Assembly: GCA_009809945.1 (NCBI GenBank)
Contig: WTPW01000334.1
Location: 124,488 to 188,487 of the forward strand
DNA: 64,000 nucleotides
From: Gigaspora margarita
Lineage: Eukaryota > Glomeromycota > Glomeromycetes > Diversisporales > Gigasporaceae
Direction: 5' to 3'
The position numbers and the translations under genes were made by a program. This document shows, piece by piece, positions 23,301-34,609 of this stretch. The notes below the pieces were generated by a model, which saw only the letters and a program-made list of their open reading frames with translations, did not search any database and had not been told where the DNA came from. The first letter of the stretch is position 1. Each line of letters begins with the position of its first letter.

Positions 23301-23504
23301 GTATTCAAGCTATTGTTGAAATTTGATATTAACGCCGAGGCCTTGTACATTATAGGTTAGGATTTTGAGTAGTTGTGATAGTTTTAAAGTAAAGAGGACT
23401 GGGTGAGTTATGTCAGGTGGTATAGTTTGGGTTGTTGTAGTGTTATTATAGTATGGTGATTGTCTGTTCCCAGTAAGGGTGAGATCTTCAATGATTTGAC
23501 TCAT
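20365..23504 (-). pseudogene. LINE1 ORF2: endonuclease and reverse transcriptase
   Basis: Endonuclease start LKILTYNVQGLG (about 23360), ISMTETKWPES, VMGNFN, and the closing motif SQIDDI-TGA-TS near 22764, where relatives read IDYIWTS. Then SDHKILSIEWN. Reverse transcriptase: ATGPSTILNEVL, TRPITLIDHTHKIL, WILLQDMLKAYDTV, DQSEMLSPILWRIYYDPL, VIAFMNDTAWIA (catalytic box, AAT at 21063-21065 gives MND where MDD is expected), EPFQYLGTWYSRG. Frames switch near 22440, 21480, 21210 and 20910. Stops include TGA at 23298, 22944, 22764 and 22101 and a few TAG/TAA. Role when intact: nicking target DNA and copying the element RNA. Confidence 0.85.
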
Positions 23505-23624
23505 TGTTATTTTGTACGTTTTTTTCTTTTCTTTTGAATAGGTCCCAATTGGGATCTGGTAGGTCTGGGAGGAGGTTGAGGTAGGTAGGTATGGCTGATG
23601 TATTGAATAATTCTTCGAGTATTT

Positions 23625-26070
23625 TTATTGCTTGTTTGGCTTTATTGTATTCACAAATGGAAATAGGTTTATTGATTCTGGGATATGTATATTGATATAT
23701 TGGAGGGAGTCATCCAAGGTGGAGGGTATTTTAGTTTGTGTGTTGAATGTTTCTTCAAATAGTATATCAATCCATTTGTCTGGTATTCTGTGGAAGTAGT
23801 AGTGTTGACGGAGTAGTTTGACTGTATCTAAGAGAACTACTTGACTTCTAATAGGTATAGTTAAATTAACTAGTGTAACTTGAGATGGGTCCACTGGGAG
23901 TATTGGTTTGTCAGAGTGGTTGACTACCATGTATTTCTCGGGCATTGAAATAGGGATTATATATTTGTTTTCAATCTCAGCGATAAAGTGCTTCGCCAAC
24001 TCTTTGTCTGCGATTGGGAAATTGTAGACCAAGTTAGTTTTGATCTTTTTTGGGTTATCTGGTAAGCGAGATTTGGGTGTGATGAAATCATTGGGCATTC
24101 ATTTGAATTTATAGTAGCTTTTTAGTATTTCGACATGTCTTTTGAAATCTTCGGCATCACTCACGGTGAAGGAGAACATATTGTGAATTCTGTGGTCTAA
24201 CTTCTGTGGGGTGGATGGAAGAGGTAGTTTTGGTAGAGGTAGGTCAAAGTAGATAGGTGGTATTCTTTCAAATGTGTAGTATTGCTTTAACTGACTACGG
24301 TAGTAGCTCAGTTCTTTGAGTTGACGTTCGAAGCAGATTGGGAATACTTTTGGGAGTGATGGGTATAGATCTTTATAGTTGTAGAGAAGTGGGACGAGTA
24401 CTCTTTTGAAGTAGGTATCTGGAAGGGAGTCAAAGGTATAGATTTTCCTTAAGGCCATTACTATGGAACGTGTGTCAGTTCTGTTTTCGATGGGGAGCTT
24501 GAAGGGAAAATGGTTTTGATGTCATCAGGTATGGCTTCAGGACTTTCTGGTAGAGGTAATTTTTGTTCATCTATTACTGTAATAATGATCTGTCTCATTT
24601 TCTCAAATGTGAGGGCACAGCTGATTCAGGCAAATCCTATTGCATAGTATATTGCATGAGTCGAGTCATGAGGTTTTATTTTAATTATATCTAAGTTGGT
24701 GATGTGGTCGAGGGCTAGTTGTCTCTTGAGTTTGTCATACATTTGATCATGGTTGAAACGATTAGTGACAAGTACTTTATGGCAACTTTTGTATCGTTCA
24801 AGGGCATTATTAAAGAGGGTCATGAATTCAGTTTGGTGGGCAAGTTGATTTGCTTTTGTTCATGAGAATGTATGAAAGAAGAATGTATCATGATGTTTAA
24901 ACTTCAACTTAATAGCGGCAGGAATTATTTTGGCTGTAGATAAAACTTTCAGTTTGTAATTGATAAAGGCCGCAAATTTTTCTTCCAAGGTAAAACTGTC
25001 GATGATTGTGTCATTATGCCAGAGAGTAAAGTTGAATGTAGAGGTCTGATCCAATGAATATTTTATTCAAATATTCACTGAATATTTGAATATTTGAATA
25101 TATAAAATTTTTACCAAATGAATATTCGAATATTTAAAATTTTCACTAAATTTATTCATTGAATATTCATTGAATATATATATATTAAAAGTAGCAAATT
25201 TTGATATTAATAATCAAATATGATTGGCTAATTTTTGTATAATAAATTCTAATTAGTTAAAAAATATATATAACTAATTTTTAATACCAAATTTTTAAAT
25301 ATATATAAACTTTAAAATATTATAACTTTTATAATTATAAATTAAATAAATATCTATTTCAACAAAATTGTGGCTTTGGATTAAGACAACAAATTTCTTA
25401 AAAAGAATTTTTTAAAATTATTTGTTTTTGAATTATGTACTTTATTTTTTTTATATTTAGTACTATATATTTAATATTCAATGAATATTCAGTGAATATT
25501 CATTGAATATTTTCAAAATTTTTGAATGAATATTTGAATATTAAAAAGATTGACCAAATGAATATCCGAATACAAAATTTTTGACTGGATAAGACCTCTA
25601 GTTGAACGGTTTATTGTATCACTTCTGTAGTTCGGTGCTTATGTGACTTGACCATAGTTCGGTATGTTTGTCAGATTGCCTAGGAGATCTATTTAATCTT
25701 TGTCCGGTCACTGCTTGGCTATATGTCTTGTGATCAGCAGTTTGGGTAGATTCTACTGTTACATCAGATCAGGCGTCAGAAATATCATCATCTTCATCGA
25801 TTCACATTTTGGAAGAGGTTGGGTCAGTTGGTTGTGGTAGATGCAGTGCCTGGTCCTAGGGCTGACTAATCGGGTTTGTTGACTTTTCTGTAGTTGATCC
25901 AGTGGGGTAGCCATGGGAACTTCCAATTTCATTGGAGTTGAGGTGTTTCCTGTTTGGGCTGAGTGATCATTTGTGGGAAAATTTGTAGGAATTTGTGAAT
26001 TTGGAACCATGTTTGTTGTGGTGGTTAGGTCACGTGGTGGCTGGGGTAACTCAGATGAGGGTGTAGCAGA
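23625..26070 (-). pseudogene. LINE1 ORF1 (major part)
   Basis: Minus-strand frames join into a protein rich in Ser/Thr/Pro/Gln at its start (ATPSSELPQPPRDLTTTTNM) and later segments such as DISDA-SDVTVEST, TFNFTLWHNDTII, KIYTFDSLPDTYF, ending IKPNKQ with TAA at 23625. The internal stops read here are TGA (at 25755-25815 twice, 24860, 24626, 24099). At 24860, 24626 and 24099 Trp would fit (FS-TK, FA-IS, FK-MP). At least two frame shifts (near 25850 and 24490). ORF1 products of LINEs bind their RNA; no known domain was identified. Confidence 0.6.
25041..25598. mobile_element. TA-flanked MITE in LINE1 ORF1
   Basis: GAGGTCTGATCC at 25041 and GGATAAGACCTC at 25587-25598 are inverted (one mismatch) and flanked by TA on both sides (25039-25040, 25599-25600). 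The inside is very AT-rich and holds many GAATATTC-type palindromes near both ends. No gene. Confidence 0.75.
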
Positions 26071-26079
26071 CACTAGTCA

Positions 26080-26215
26080 AAAATAAACATATCGTACATA
26101 TATACTACACATATCGGGTACCCGATATGTATACGATATGTGTATGATATGTGTAGGATATGTGTAGAGTTGATGTATCTACACATATCGGGAGCAAGAT
26201 GGAAATTCATTTTGA
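26080..26215. repeat. CACTA-like element, left subterminal repeats
   Basis: Contains a perfect 22-bp palindrome at 26109-26130 (centre CGGGTACCCG) and several copies of GATATGTGTA. The stretch GAGCAAGATGGAAATTCATT at about 26194 is mirrored at the right end, so inverted similarity reaches about 150 bp inward. Such subterminal motifs are where CACTA transposases bind in plants. Confidence 0.7.
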
Positions 26216-26456
26216 TTGGTCACATGACAATTTTCAATCTTCAAAAATAGCCAATCAAATTGTGCCAAATTTGCCAAAAATGCAATTCTTGAGCAACTTC
26301 GCTCATATGACAAAATCGTAACACGTTAGGTTTTAATTATCATCGTTTAACTACAAGCTTTCAAGTATTTTTTATTATGTTTGAAAACTTGGGATCGAAT
26401 GGGATCGAATGTTCTGCCAAGTTTTCGTAGTACTAACTTTTTATTTTTTTTTACAT

Positions 26457-29400
26457 TTACCAATCGTTAATAGCATTAAGTGCCACTAAAAAAGCGTCAG
26501 GGTTCTCCCTTCTTACTTCCTCCACTGTATCATCTTCCTGATCAGGTTCTTTTACATTTTTTTCTTGTTTTTCTTCTTTGGTGAGAGCGTTAGGACCTTT
26601 TTCCAATCGCTTTTTGAAACTTTCAACATTATAGTGAATGCCTTTTTTGTAATATTCTTTACAGTAGCGGCAGCAAGATTCCATCATCGAATAACAGCTA
26701 TGATGATAGCCATGCCCACAAACTAGGACTTTACCATTATCCAAAAATTTATGACAATGATCGTACAAATTAGGTTCTGGGAGGAAATTTGAACTATAGC
26801 CTGTAAGGACGAAACTTGGATGTTAAAAAATTTTTTTTAAAATAAAAAAAACAAAAAAATTTATAATTTAATAAAAATGAGTTTTACTTTCCTGGTGACA
26901 TTATAAGAAAAAATCTTATTAATTTTTTATATTGCATGAAATTAGTAAATTAGATTTCATATTGTTTTCTTATACAATATATACGGTACTGACATTAAAG
27001 ATTGGCTGGTATTAATTTCATTGTTTGATGAGCCATATTGCAACTTCATCATAGCATTCGAATGACAAAAATTATATTATCATGGGATCTCTTGCAATAT
27101 AGGTGAACCAATTTTAAATTAATTGATCATTAATACCTTTTTATTAATAGTATCACCTATACTGCAAGAGATCCTTATTATGCATTCAAAGTTACGATTA
27201 TATGAAATCAAATTAACCAAAACTTATTAAAATTAACTTATTTTTACAACTTTACCTGCAGGTAGGCATTTTGTATCTACGGGTTCGTCCAGAGTAGCTA
27301 AATAGTATTCCGGATTTTTTTTTTTTTGGATTTGGCTTTTTCCACGATTTTTAAAAATTTTTTGTATATGATTAAGAAGAAAAAGCCCAGTTTTCTCTGT
27401 TAAAAAGCTTAATTCGGATGGTGTGTAAGGATATCGTTTGGTTTTAATAAAGGTGTCCCGCAATTTTTCATTATTCTGCATATCTACATTGTAAGTTTAA
27501 TTAGTGTTTTGAATAAATAAGTACTGTAGTTAAAGTGCATACCGATTACATAAGCCTGTTTTATAATATTTTCTGCTGTTAAATTCGAAGAAGTTTGTGC
27601 ACGGATTTTACTATGAAAATTCTCAACATAGTACTCATTGAAATTTACTAAAAAAAGTTTAATTGCTTCAAAAAATGAATGGTTAGTGTCTTGCCAATAA
27701 AAGGCATCAGATAGAAATGCGAGTGGAGCTTTATTATAATTATGTCGTCACCAACGTAACATAAACATCCAAATACGGAATATCACCTCTATATATTCGT
27801 TAAACGAGCCGGACCGAAAAAGGATAGTATATACTTCTAATATGGCTGGGACTAAATTGTCTAAGAGATCAAAAACCATGCAGTATTCAAGATCTTTACA
27901 AGTTAATCCAAATTTTGCTATAATCTTTTCTTTAATTTTACACCAACCACCATGTGCTAATTCTAATAGTAAGTTAATTTGCCATGGTTTGGGGTTCTTA
28001 GCTAACTTTTTTTTTTTGCCAAAAACAAAATGGAACAATTTTTTAAAAAAAGAATAATACACTATTATAATATGTTCTCGGCTGTTCAAAGAAACATGCA
28101 ATGGTCCTAGTAGTGGAATAAATGAACTGATCTCATGAGGGATATTAAAAGATAATTTATTTAAATTTGTAATTGCTTTGCGAATAAAAAGCTGGCCAGG
28201 CCAGTCTGCTACGATAGGTGCTACAGAATTATATAAATGCCCAATGTCCTTGTTAATTTTTAATATCATTTGAAGTGCATTAATGTAATCATCCATTGTG
28301 TGTAAACTTTGTTCTTGAAATCCAATTAGTCGCATATCTTTGGTAGATCATTCCTCTTTTCGCTCATTTATTGCATCGTCATAAACATGAACTGTTAACA
28401 ACTCAATCTTATTACAATTAACTTTTAGCTCCCCAAACGTGGTCCATTGTAGCTTTCGTGTCTCATAAGAAATATCAAAGACTCCATTATACTGATGTAA
28501 TAACCTAAAACAAATATTGCTCACATCAATATTTAGTGGATTATGAATATTTTTATTATTAAAAATAAGAGGGATCGATGCACATAACTTTACTGGTTTG
28601 CAAATACATGTTGCAAAATGTAAGGGTGTTGATAGTGTTGTTGCATTAGGACGTCTTTCTTCACGAATATTATGATAGTCGTCCAAATTGTAAATATATA
28701 AAATATTCTAAATTAAAAATATTTAAATTATAAAAAAAAAAAATTTAAAATAAAAAAAACAATTTGAAATAAAAAAAAAAAAATTACGCCATTATTTGTA
28801 AAAAAATTTTGAATATTTTGGAAATGAACTTGAACAAGTTTTTTCTTGTAATTATTGATTGTTTTACTACATACAGACACACCCAAATTGTGCAATGTAT
28901 CAATAGCTGCAGATGAAGTTCCGGATGCTGAAAGATACAAGCCAACCTCCAGTTCAAAACTATTAACAAACATGTTTCTTGCATTAGCCATCATATAGCA
29001 AAAACTAACTACAGTTTTTTTTGCTTCTAATTTTTTATATGTAGATCTTTCATTAGGAATTAATGCTCTAACCATTTGATCAAAAAACCCACACAAGCGA
29101 GAATCAGCATTCTCTATCATTAGTTGAAAACGAACAGGACTAAGTTCAATAAAACCAGGCTTTTCACGTTGATATTTATAAAGAACTTTTGTAAGTATTT
29201 GAATCTGATCTGCGAATGTAAGACCATTATTTAATAAAGCCTTCTGTGCGTTACAATTATTGTCAATATTTGCTTCAAGCATCTGAGTATTACAATCTGT
29301 AACCAGCATATTATTAATGTTCGCTTGTTCAACCAGAGGCTTTTTTTTTAAATGACGATCGGACTCTACAATATCTAAATAATGACTATAGCATATTTCT

Positions 29401-29540
29401 TGCCTGATTTTTAAATAATCATATTGCTTCAATGTTCCTTTTGTTTGTGCTTTTTTGTATGCAATTGAAGTAATTTTTCGAAACATAGTGGAGTTTCTAC
29501 TACAATTTTGTATGGAACAAGGGCCCTCATTTTTTTTCAT
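26457..29540 (-). pseudogene. Transposase-like gene of the CACTA-like element, 4 exons, RING-like C-terminus
   Basis: Exons on the minus strand: 29540-28788, 28707-27543, 27483-27256, 26800-26457. All junctions are GT..AG and in phase; total 2,490 nt, 829 codons plus TAA. Start chosen at MKKNEGPCSIQNC; an upstream in-frame ATG at 29588 is possible. The middle contains VADWPGQLFIRKAI, IPLLGPLHVSLNSRE, DLLDNLVPAILEVY, FRSGSF, KAPLAFLSDAFYW and NEYYVENFHSKIR, a block I associate with glomeromycotan transposon proteins (family name uncertain, perhaps related to fungal DUF6589 or tnp2 types). The C-terminus has a RING-like pattern, CGHGYHHSC and CCRYC (residues 743-762), then an acidic tail. Only two frame breaks are present, both TGA (residues 371 and 571). 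Otherwise it looks young. Confidence 0.75.
27085..27174. repeat. Foldback repeat in the third intron of the transposase-like gene
   Basis: GGATCTCTTGCAATATAGGT at 27085 is mirrored (one mismatch) by ACCTATACTGCAAGAGATCC ending at 27174. A small hairpin MITE within the 455-nt intron would explain why this intron is longer than its neighbours. Confidence 0.55.
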
Positions 29541-30429
29541 CGTGGTAATGGTGAATGGATAGCAATAGCAGTATAAAAAACACAACAACGGGCAATATTG
29601 CCAATATAAATAACAAGTACAACAATAGTATCAAAAAATTTTTTATTCGTATATACATACAGATGAAAAAAATTTTTATATTTATCATAATGGCCAATTA
29701 GAATTTTCTAAAGTTCCGTCTTGCTTGTTTAGAAATGCTTTGGGTAAGTACTTTCTCATAGTAGAATCGTAAGAAGAAAAAAAAAATCTAACTATCTCAA
29801 CTTTTTGAATGCCTTTAACACAATTCCATTTTGGTAACAATGGTCAACTCAATTTGTATTAGAATGTCCACGGTACTGTTGTGCATAATTTTGCTTACGC
29901 TAAAATTTTTTTTTTACATATAAAAACAATATAAAAAATCATTTTTAGCAAGAGCAGAATTATGCACCACAGTACCCTGGACACACTAATTTGTATCGGT
30001 GCTTATTCCTTTTAGTATCAACTCCATTTCGATGATAATATCAAACTTGATAAAACTTGATAAAACAAATATCTAACTTGATTTATTTCGCCATTACATA
30101 TTTTTTATCAAATTATTGATGTTATTATTACATATTACTCATTGTATGCGTATAACTTATGATCATAAAGAAAAAGGCAATAAAAAATGTGGAATAACGT
30201 AATATACATTTTTGACTTGCAAAATAAAGTTGCAAAAATAAACGAAAGTGACAGAAAGAAAAAAAAATGAGCTTAATAAATCAATCGATAAAAAAATAAA
30301 ATATATCGCTAAAGGTTAATTTTTATTATATTATAACACAGCAGATCACGAGACTAAATTGGCCAATCAGAATAAAATGTCAATCATTGTCGATCATTCT
30401 AATTACAGCCAATTAAAATGAATTTCCGT

Positions 30430-30560
30430 CTTGCTCATATCGGGTACCCGATTATATATATCCTCACATATCCTACACATATCCTACACATATCCTACAC
30501 ATATCCTACACATATCGGGTACCCGATATGTATAGGATATGTGTACAATATGTTTATTTT
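30430..30560. repeat. CACTA-like element, right subterminal repeats
   Basis: The 11/12-mer ACACATATCCT is repeated four to five times in tandem (30470-30510), followed by the same 22-bp palindrome as at the left end (30510-30531) and a partial copy of it near 30437. The left end has the same motif in inverse order. Confidence 0.7.
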
Positions 30561-30568
30561 GACTAGTG

Positions 30569-30982
30569 AGAATCAGCATTTTTTTCTTGTTGGATAGAAG
30601 GTGAAGCTAAGTCAGTTTCAGGTTTTGCTTTTTTTGCTAGGCGTTCATCGGGGGCATGTGTCTGAAGTCTTGGGAGGTGGACTGTTGAATTTCCATGAGT
30701 GTTGGGTCATCTTCAATTGTAGTCATCTTGAGGTTGAGTAAAGCTTTGAGCAGTGTGGCGAAGGAGGTAGGTGTCTCGTATGTATTCCTTGTTTGCTTCA
30801 CTTTGTTCTTTAATTAGGAAACTAGTTTACTTCTAGGGTCTGTGGTCACTTTTAGTTGATGCCCGAAGGCCTATCCTTAATATAGTTTAAACTTTCTCCT
30901 CGATTGTCGTTTGTTGTTTTTTATTTTTATTATGATCTACAGATGTTCGGGAAAGAGTTTCCTTTAAATAAACTTTTAGTTC
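30569..30982 (-). pseudogene. LINE1 5' end and start of ORF1
   Basis: Continues LINE1 upstream of the CACTA-like insertion. Minus-strand reading gives HAPDERLAKKAKPETDLASP then SIQQEKNADS, running straight into ATPSSELPQ at 26067 once the insertion is removed. A possible start MTTIEDDPTLMEIQQ lies near 30735 but in another frame, so one indel separates them. The 5' boundary is the TAGC(ATT)n duplication at 30983. Confidence 0.65.
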
Positions 30983-31013
30983 TAGCATTATTATTATTAT
31001 TATTATTATTATT

Positions 31014-31570
31014 TGTATTTATACAAACATTTAAAATAAAATATAATGTACTAAAAAATTCTCAATATAACTTAATTCAAATGTATATAAATGAATGAAT
31101 TTGACTTCAATAAAGAGAGACATGCAGAGAAGTCCATTTGATTTCTTAAGAAAAAATAAAAGGAAGTTGGTTAGTGTAGTACTGAAGAGACCTTTATTTG
31201 AGTAAATCAAAAATTTATCTCCTAGTAACTATTAGAGTCAGATTGGTCAAATGTATACACTCTCTCTCCTTAATAAAGGACAATTTAGTGAAGAATTAAC
31301 AACTCAGTTAGAGATCAATATTGCAGAGTAATAACTTTGAAATTAGAGCAGAAGCATTAGCTCTAGTAATTATACTTGAATTAATAAACTGTTATTATTA
31401 TAGTAAACTAATCCAGATTTTCATAATTCTTTTTGATTATAAATCTTTTTTTTACTTTTTTAATAATATACGAATTTTAAACTATTGGTTACAAACAAAG
31501 CGTAAGAGTAAAAATCATTGGTAAAAAAAAAAAGAAAAACGAAATAGAAAAAAATGAAAGATGGTTTGTA
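31014..31570. other. Stretch without a recognised gene
   Basis: A 67-codon frame at 31321-31524 and short frames nearby have no family signature. Confidence 0.45.
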
Positions 31571-31579
31571 ATTTGTAAG

Positions 31580-32210
31580 GTTATCAGCCTGAATTTGAAA
31601 TCTAGAGAAAAAATATATAGAAGTATAAGAACTGGAAATAAATATTTATTTAAGGCTCAAGTTTATGTGATTTTAAGATATATTCAAGCCACTTTAATTC
31701 ACATGCTCTCATTGGTATGTACAAACCGGTACATTTATATTTATTTAGAGAATAAAACCTGTTTTAAGTGCAACAGGCATCAAAAACATAATTTTTAATA
31801 GTGTTTGGTACATGATACTCCTTTAATAGATAGTATAAGATTTTTTAGCCAGCAGCTTTTATTCTTTAGTTTGTAATTAATAGTTAAATAGGTTAAAATT
31901 CATATTATTATTAAAAAAGCAAAATAAAATATAATCATGAAATCCTGGATCAGCCTGAATCTGAAATCTGAAGAAATAGTATAGAAGTATAAATAAGAAC
32001 TAGGAATAAATATTTATTTAAGGCTCAGGTTCTTGTGACTTTAAGATATATTCAAATTCACATGGTCAAATTTTTTGGCAATTTTTCATTGGTACGTACA
32101 AACTGGTACATTTATCTTTATTTAATGCTTATAGAATAAACCTGCTTTAAGTACAACAGGCATAACTGTTAATGAAGGTTGGCACGATACTCCTTTAATA
32201 GAAGATTTAT
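31580..32210. repeat. Direct repeat, two copies of about 240 bp
   Basis: The segment from CCTGAATTTGAAATCTAGAG (31588) to ATACTCCTTTAATAGA (31828) recurs at about 31951-32205, with shared blocks such as ATATTTATTTAAGGCTCA and GATACTCCTTTAATAGA. A third, partial copy lies at about 52655-52765 inside the MULE-like element, so it is a dispersed family. Confidence 0.65.
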
Positions 32211-32299
32211 GATTTATAATAAAATATAGAAATACCAGTTTTACTATAATAGTATTTTTATCTTGCATTTTAAATTTAGCTATCATTGGTTAATAACCA

Positions 32300-33310
32300 A
32301 AATTTTCTTATAGGCCATAATTTAGTAATTACTAAAACAGGCAGGTATACATGATTTTTATGTTTTAATATTATGATAATATATTAAATTCTTCTCATAA
32401 TCAAAATCTAGTAATAACCAAAACGGATATACGCATTATAACTTTTAGCTTCATGAATTTTTCCAGTTTAATTTACTTTATACACAGATTACACATACTT
32501 GACATTAGCCTGAATAACTATTAATAGTCATAATTTAGTGAATATATGCAGCATAGTGTTTTATTCCCATGAAATAAAAATTTTTTCTCAATTAACTCTA
32601 TTCACAAAATTACGCAATATGATATCATAATCATCAATGATTAATAATACGAAAATAGATTATAATTTAGCAATTGCTAAAATGAGTATATGTACTACAA
32701 CAATGCTAGTTAATATTAGGCAAAATTAAAAATTTTTACATGCTATTTTAAATTATCAGATTTAGCCAATCACGCATATAAGGTCAACATGAATGGGTCA
32801 AATTTTTCTTATAGTCATAATTTAGTGATTACCAAAGTGAGTATATGCAGCATAGTTTTTTATTCCCATAAAATAAAAATTTTTCTACTCAATTAATTCT
32901 ATACGCAAAATTATGCATAATGACATTAATATATCATCAACGATTAATTATACGAAAAATGAAACATAATTTAGCGATCGCTAAAATGAGTATACACATA
33001 GTGGCTTTAATTTTTACACGTAAATTACATAAATCTGATACACGAGACAACAATGCTAGTTGATATTAGGCAAAATTAAAAAATTTTATCTACTATTTAC
33101 AAATTATCAGAGTTAGCCAATTATGCATATAATGTCAGCGTGAATAAATATTAATAATACTAAAATGGATTACAATTTAGTGATTATTAAAATAGGTATG
33201 CACGCTTTAATTTTACATGCAAATTACATACGCCACAACAATGTTAGTTGCTATTAGGCAAGGCAAAATCAAAAATTTTAGCTAGCTATTTACAAATTAT
33301 CAGATTTAGC
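32300..33310. repeat. Degenerate long-period tandem repeat
   Basis: Blocks such as CATAATTTAGTGATTAC, AGCATAGTTTTTTATTCCCA, ACAACAATGCTAGTTG and ATTAGGCAAAATTAAAAA recur in the same order. ACAACAATG(C/T)TAG occurs near 32697, 33048 and 33236; the opening block near 32525 and 32813. Units are about 290-350 bp with a shorter third one. No coding signal. Confidence 0.65.
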
Positions 33311-33637
33311 TAATCAATTCTCAGAAAAGTTACATTTGATCATTATTTTATTATAATACTGTAGGATATATATAAATTCTTTAAATTATTAAACTTGATT
33401 TAATATGGGTAATTTTTTTTGCTTTATTACAATATTAAGTATAAATATTTAAAATGTCATAATAGCCAAATTAAATAAATTCATAAGCAAGCATTATTTT
33501 AATTGAATTGATTTAAATTATAATTCGATCATCAAATATCTTTAATCAAGACCAAACGAAAAAACATAAAACATACTGGCTTTATTATAACTGGAACCAG
33601 ATTTAATTTTGCTTTTTTTTAATTAAATTTATGATTT

Positions 33638-33765
33638 GAGTTAGGACTTTACTACCAGATATATTTTATATCCAGATGCATCTGGATATAATTACTATGT
33701 TTACTATAAATTTTTAACAAAATATCAATCCGGATATATTTATATCCGGATTGAAGTCTTAACTC
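33638..33765. mobile_element. Small palindromic MITE-like element
   Basis: Ends GAGTTAGGACTT (33638) and AAGTCTTAACTC (33765) are inverted with one mismatch. Inside are two separate hairpins: a perfect 24-bp palindrome at 33667-33690 (centre CAGATGCATCTG) and a 13-bp-arm hairpin at 33726-33753 (CAATCCGGATATA arms). Only 128 bp long. Confidence 0.6.
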
Positions 33766-34605
33766 TATTCATGATTTATTGAATAAATTCAGTTAATGAC
33801 TAATAAATTTGGTATGGGATCTGTGAAAATTTAAATGTTATAATACTTACCACCTGATCTATCATAGGAACCTATCAATGTAACCATATTTAGAAGTAAA
33901 ATTGAATCAAGAACGAAACTATTTTTAAGCAAACAAAGATACAGAATATTTTGATAGTCAGTTATATTCTTGATTCAAAATAAACAGACATATGCATGAT
34001 GCCGAGTAATTTTATTATAATTTGAAAAATTTTTTATAAATAATAGAACATGATCATATAGCGGCTGCACTGCTAAATGTTAACCAAAAATTAGATATGG
34101 AAGTTGCATAATAGTACAAGATATAGTTGAGACTATTTAGAATAAACAAATTTAAGTGACTAATTAAGCTAATAAATTACCAAATCAACTAGGGCATCCA
34201 TAATTTATGTTAAACTGATGTTGTAAATAATAGGGACACAAAAGTATACATGTGCATATATATTCTGCATCAATCAAACAATTTGTGATCTGTTGCATAT
34301 ACCAGGAACGTAGTATGAAGTACAAAGCAAATAGTTAATAGCCAACTATCTGTATACAAAATCTTGAATCTTATTGGATAGCATATTAAGAATTAATAAT
34401 TTAATATACATTAACATTACGTGTATACTAAATAGATTTTGCATTTGTTTAATATCATATAAAAGCATTTTTTATGTAATTTATTTTGATAAATTGTGGT
34501 CATGTGCATCTTCTAAATTCTGGCATAAGAATCTATGCCTGTTATGCCTTGCTACTTGTTATAAATACTGAGCAGATCTAATTTTAAATTAGATATGATT
34601 TGAGC
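33766..34605. other. AT-rich intergenic stretch
   Basis: No supported gene or repeat. The 65-codon frame at 34374 has no family signature. Confidence 0.5.
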
Positions 34606-34609
34606 ATAT

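Larger units (their letters stand above)
26071..30568. mobile_element. CACTA-like DNA transposon inserted in LINE1
   Basis: Ends are CACTAGTCAAAA...TTTTGACTAGTG with 3-bp AGA duplications (26068-26070, 30569-30571). TIR starting CACTA and a 3-bp target duplication are hallmarks of the CACTA (En/Spm, CMC) superfamily. Removing the 4,498 bp and one AGA restores an open LINE1 ORF1 frame: EKNADS joins ATPSSELPQ. Subterminal repeats and a four-exon minus-strand gene lie inside. Confidence 0.8.
17521..30982 (-). mobile_element. LINE1: minus-strand non-LTR retrotransposon, near full length, nested insertions
   Basis: Bounded by TAGC(ATT)n target duplications (17497-17520 and 30983-31013), with poly(A) at the 3' end (17521-17557). 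Read on the minus strand: 5' region 30982-30569, ORF1 to 23625, ORF2 with endonuclease (from 23504) and reverse transcriptase (to about 20365), then a decayed C-terminal part and 3' end. Removing the CACTA-like element (26071-30568), the MITE (25041-25598) and the solo LTR (19538-19953) leaves about 8 kb. Several frame shifts and stops make it inactive. Confidence 0.85.

Noticed and set aside
17521-30982. LINE1 truly using TGA as tryptophan
   Set aside because: TGG is used for many Trp in the same frames, the intact kinase uses only TGG, and TAG/TAA stops plus frame shifts show ordinary decay. Kept as a finding to test, not as a call.
32300-33310. Possible CRISPR array
   Set aside because: Repeats are long (about 300 bp), diverged and without constant short repeat-spacer structure; the DNA is eukaryotic.
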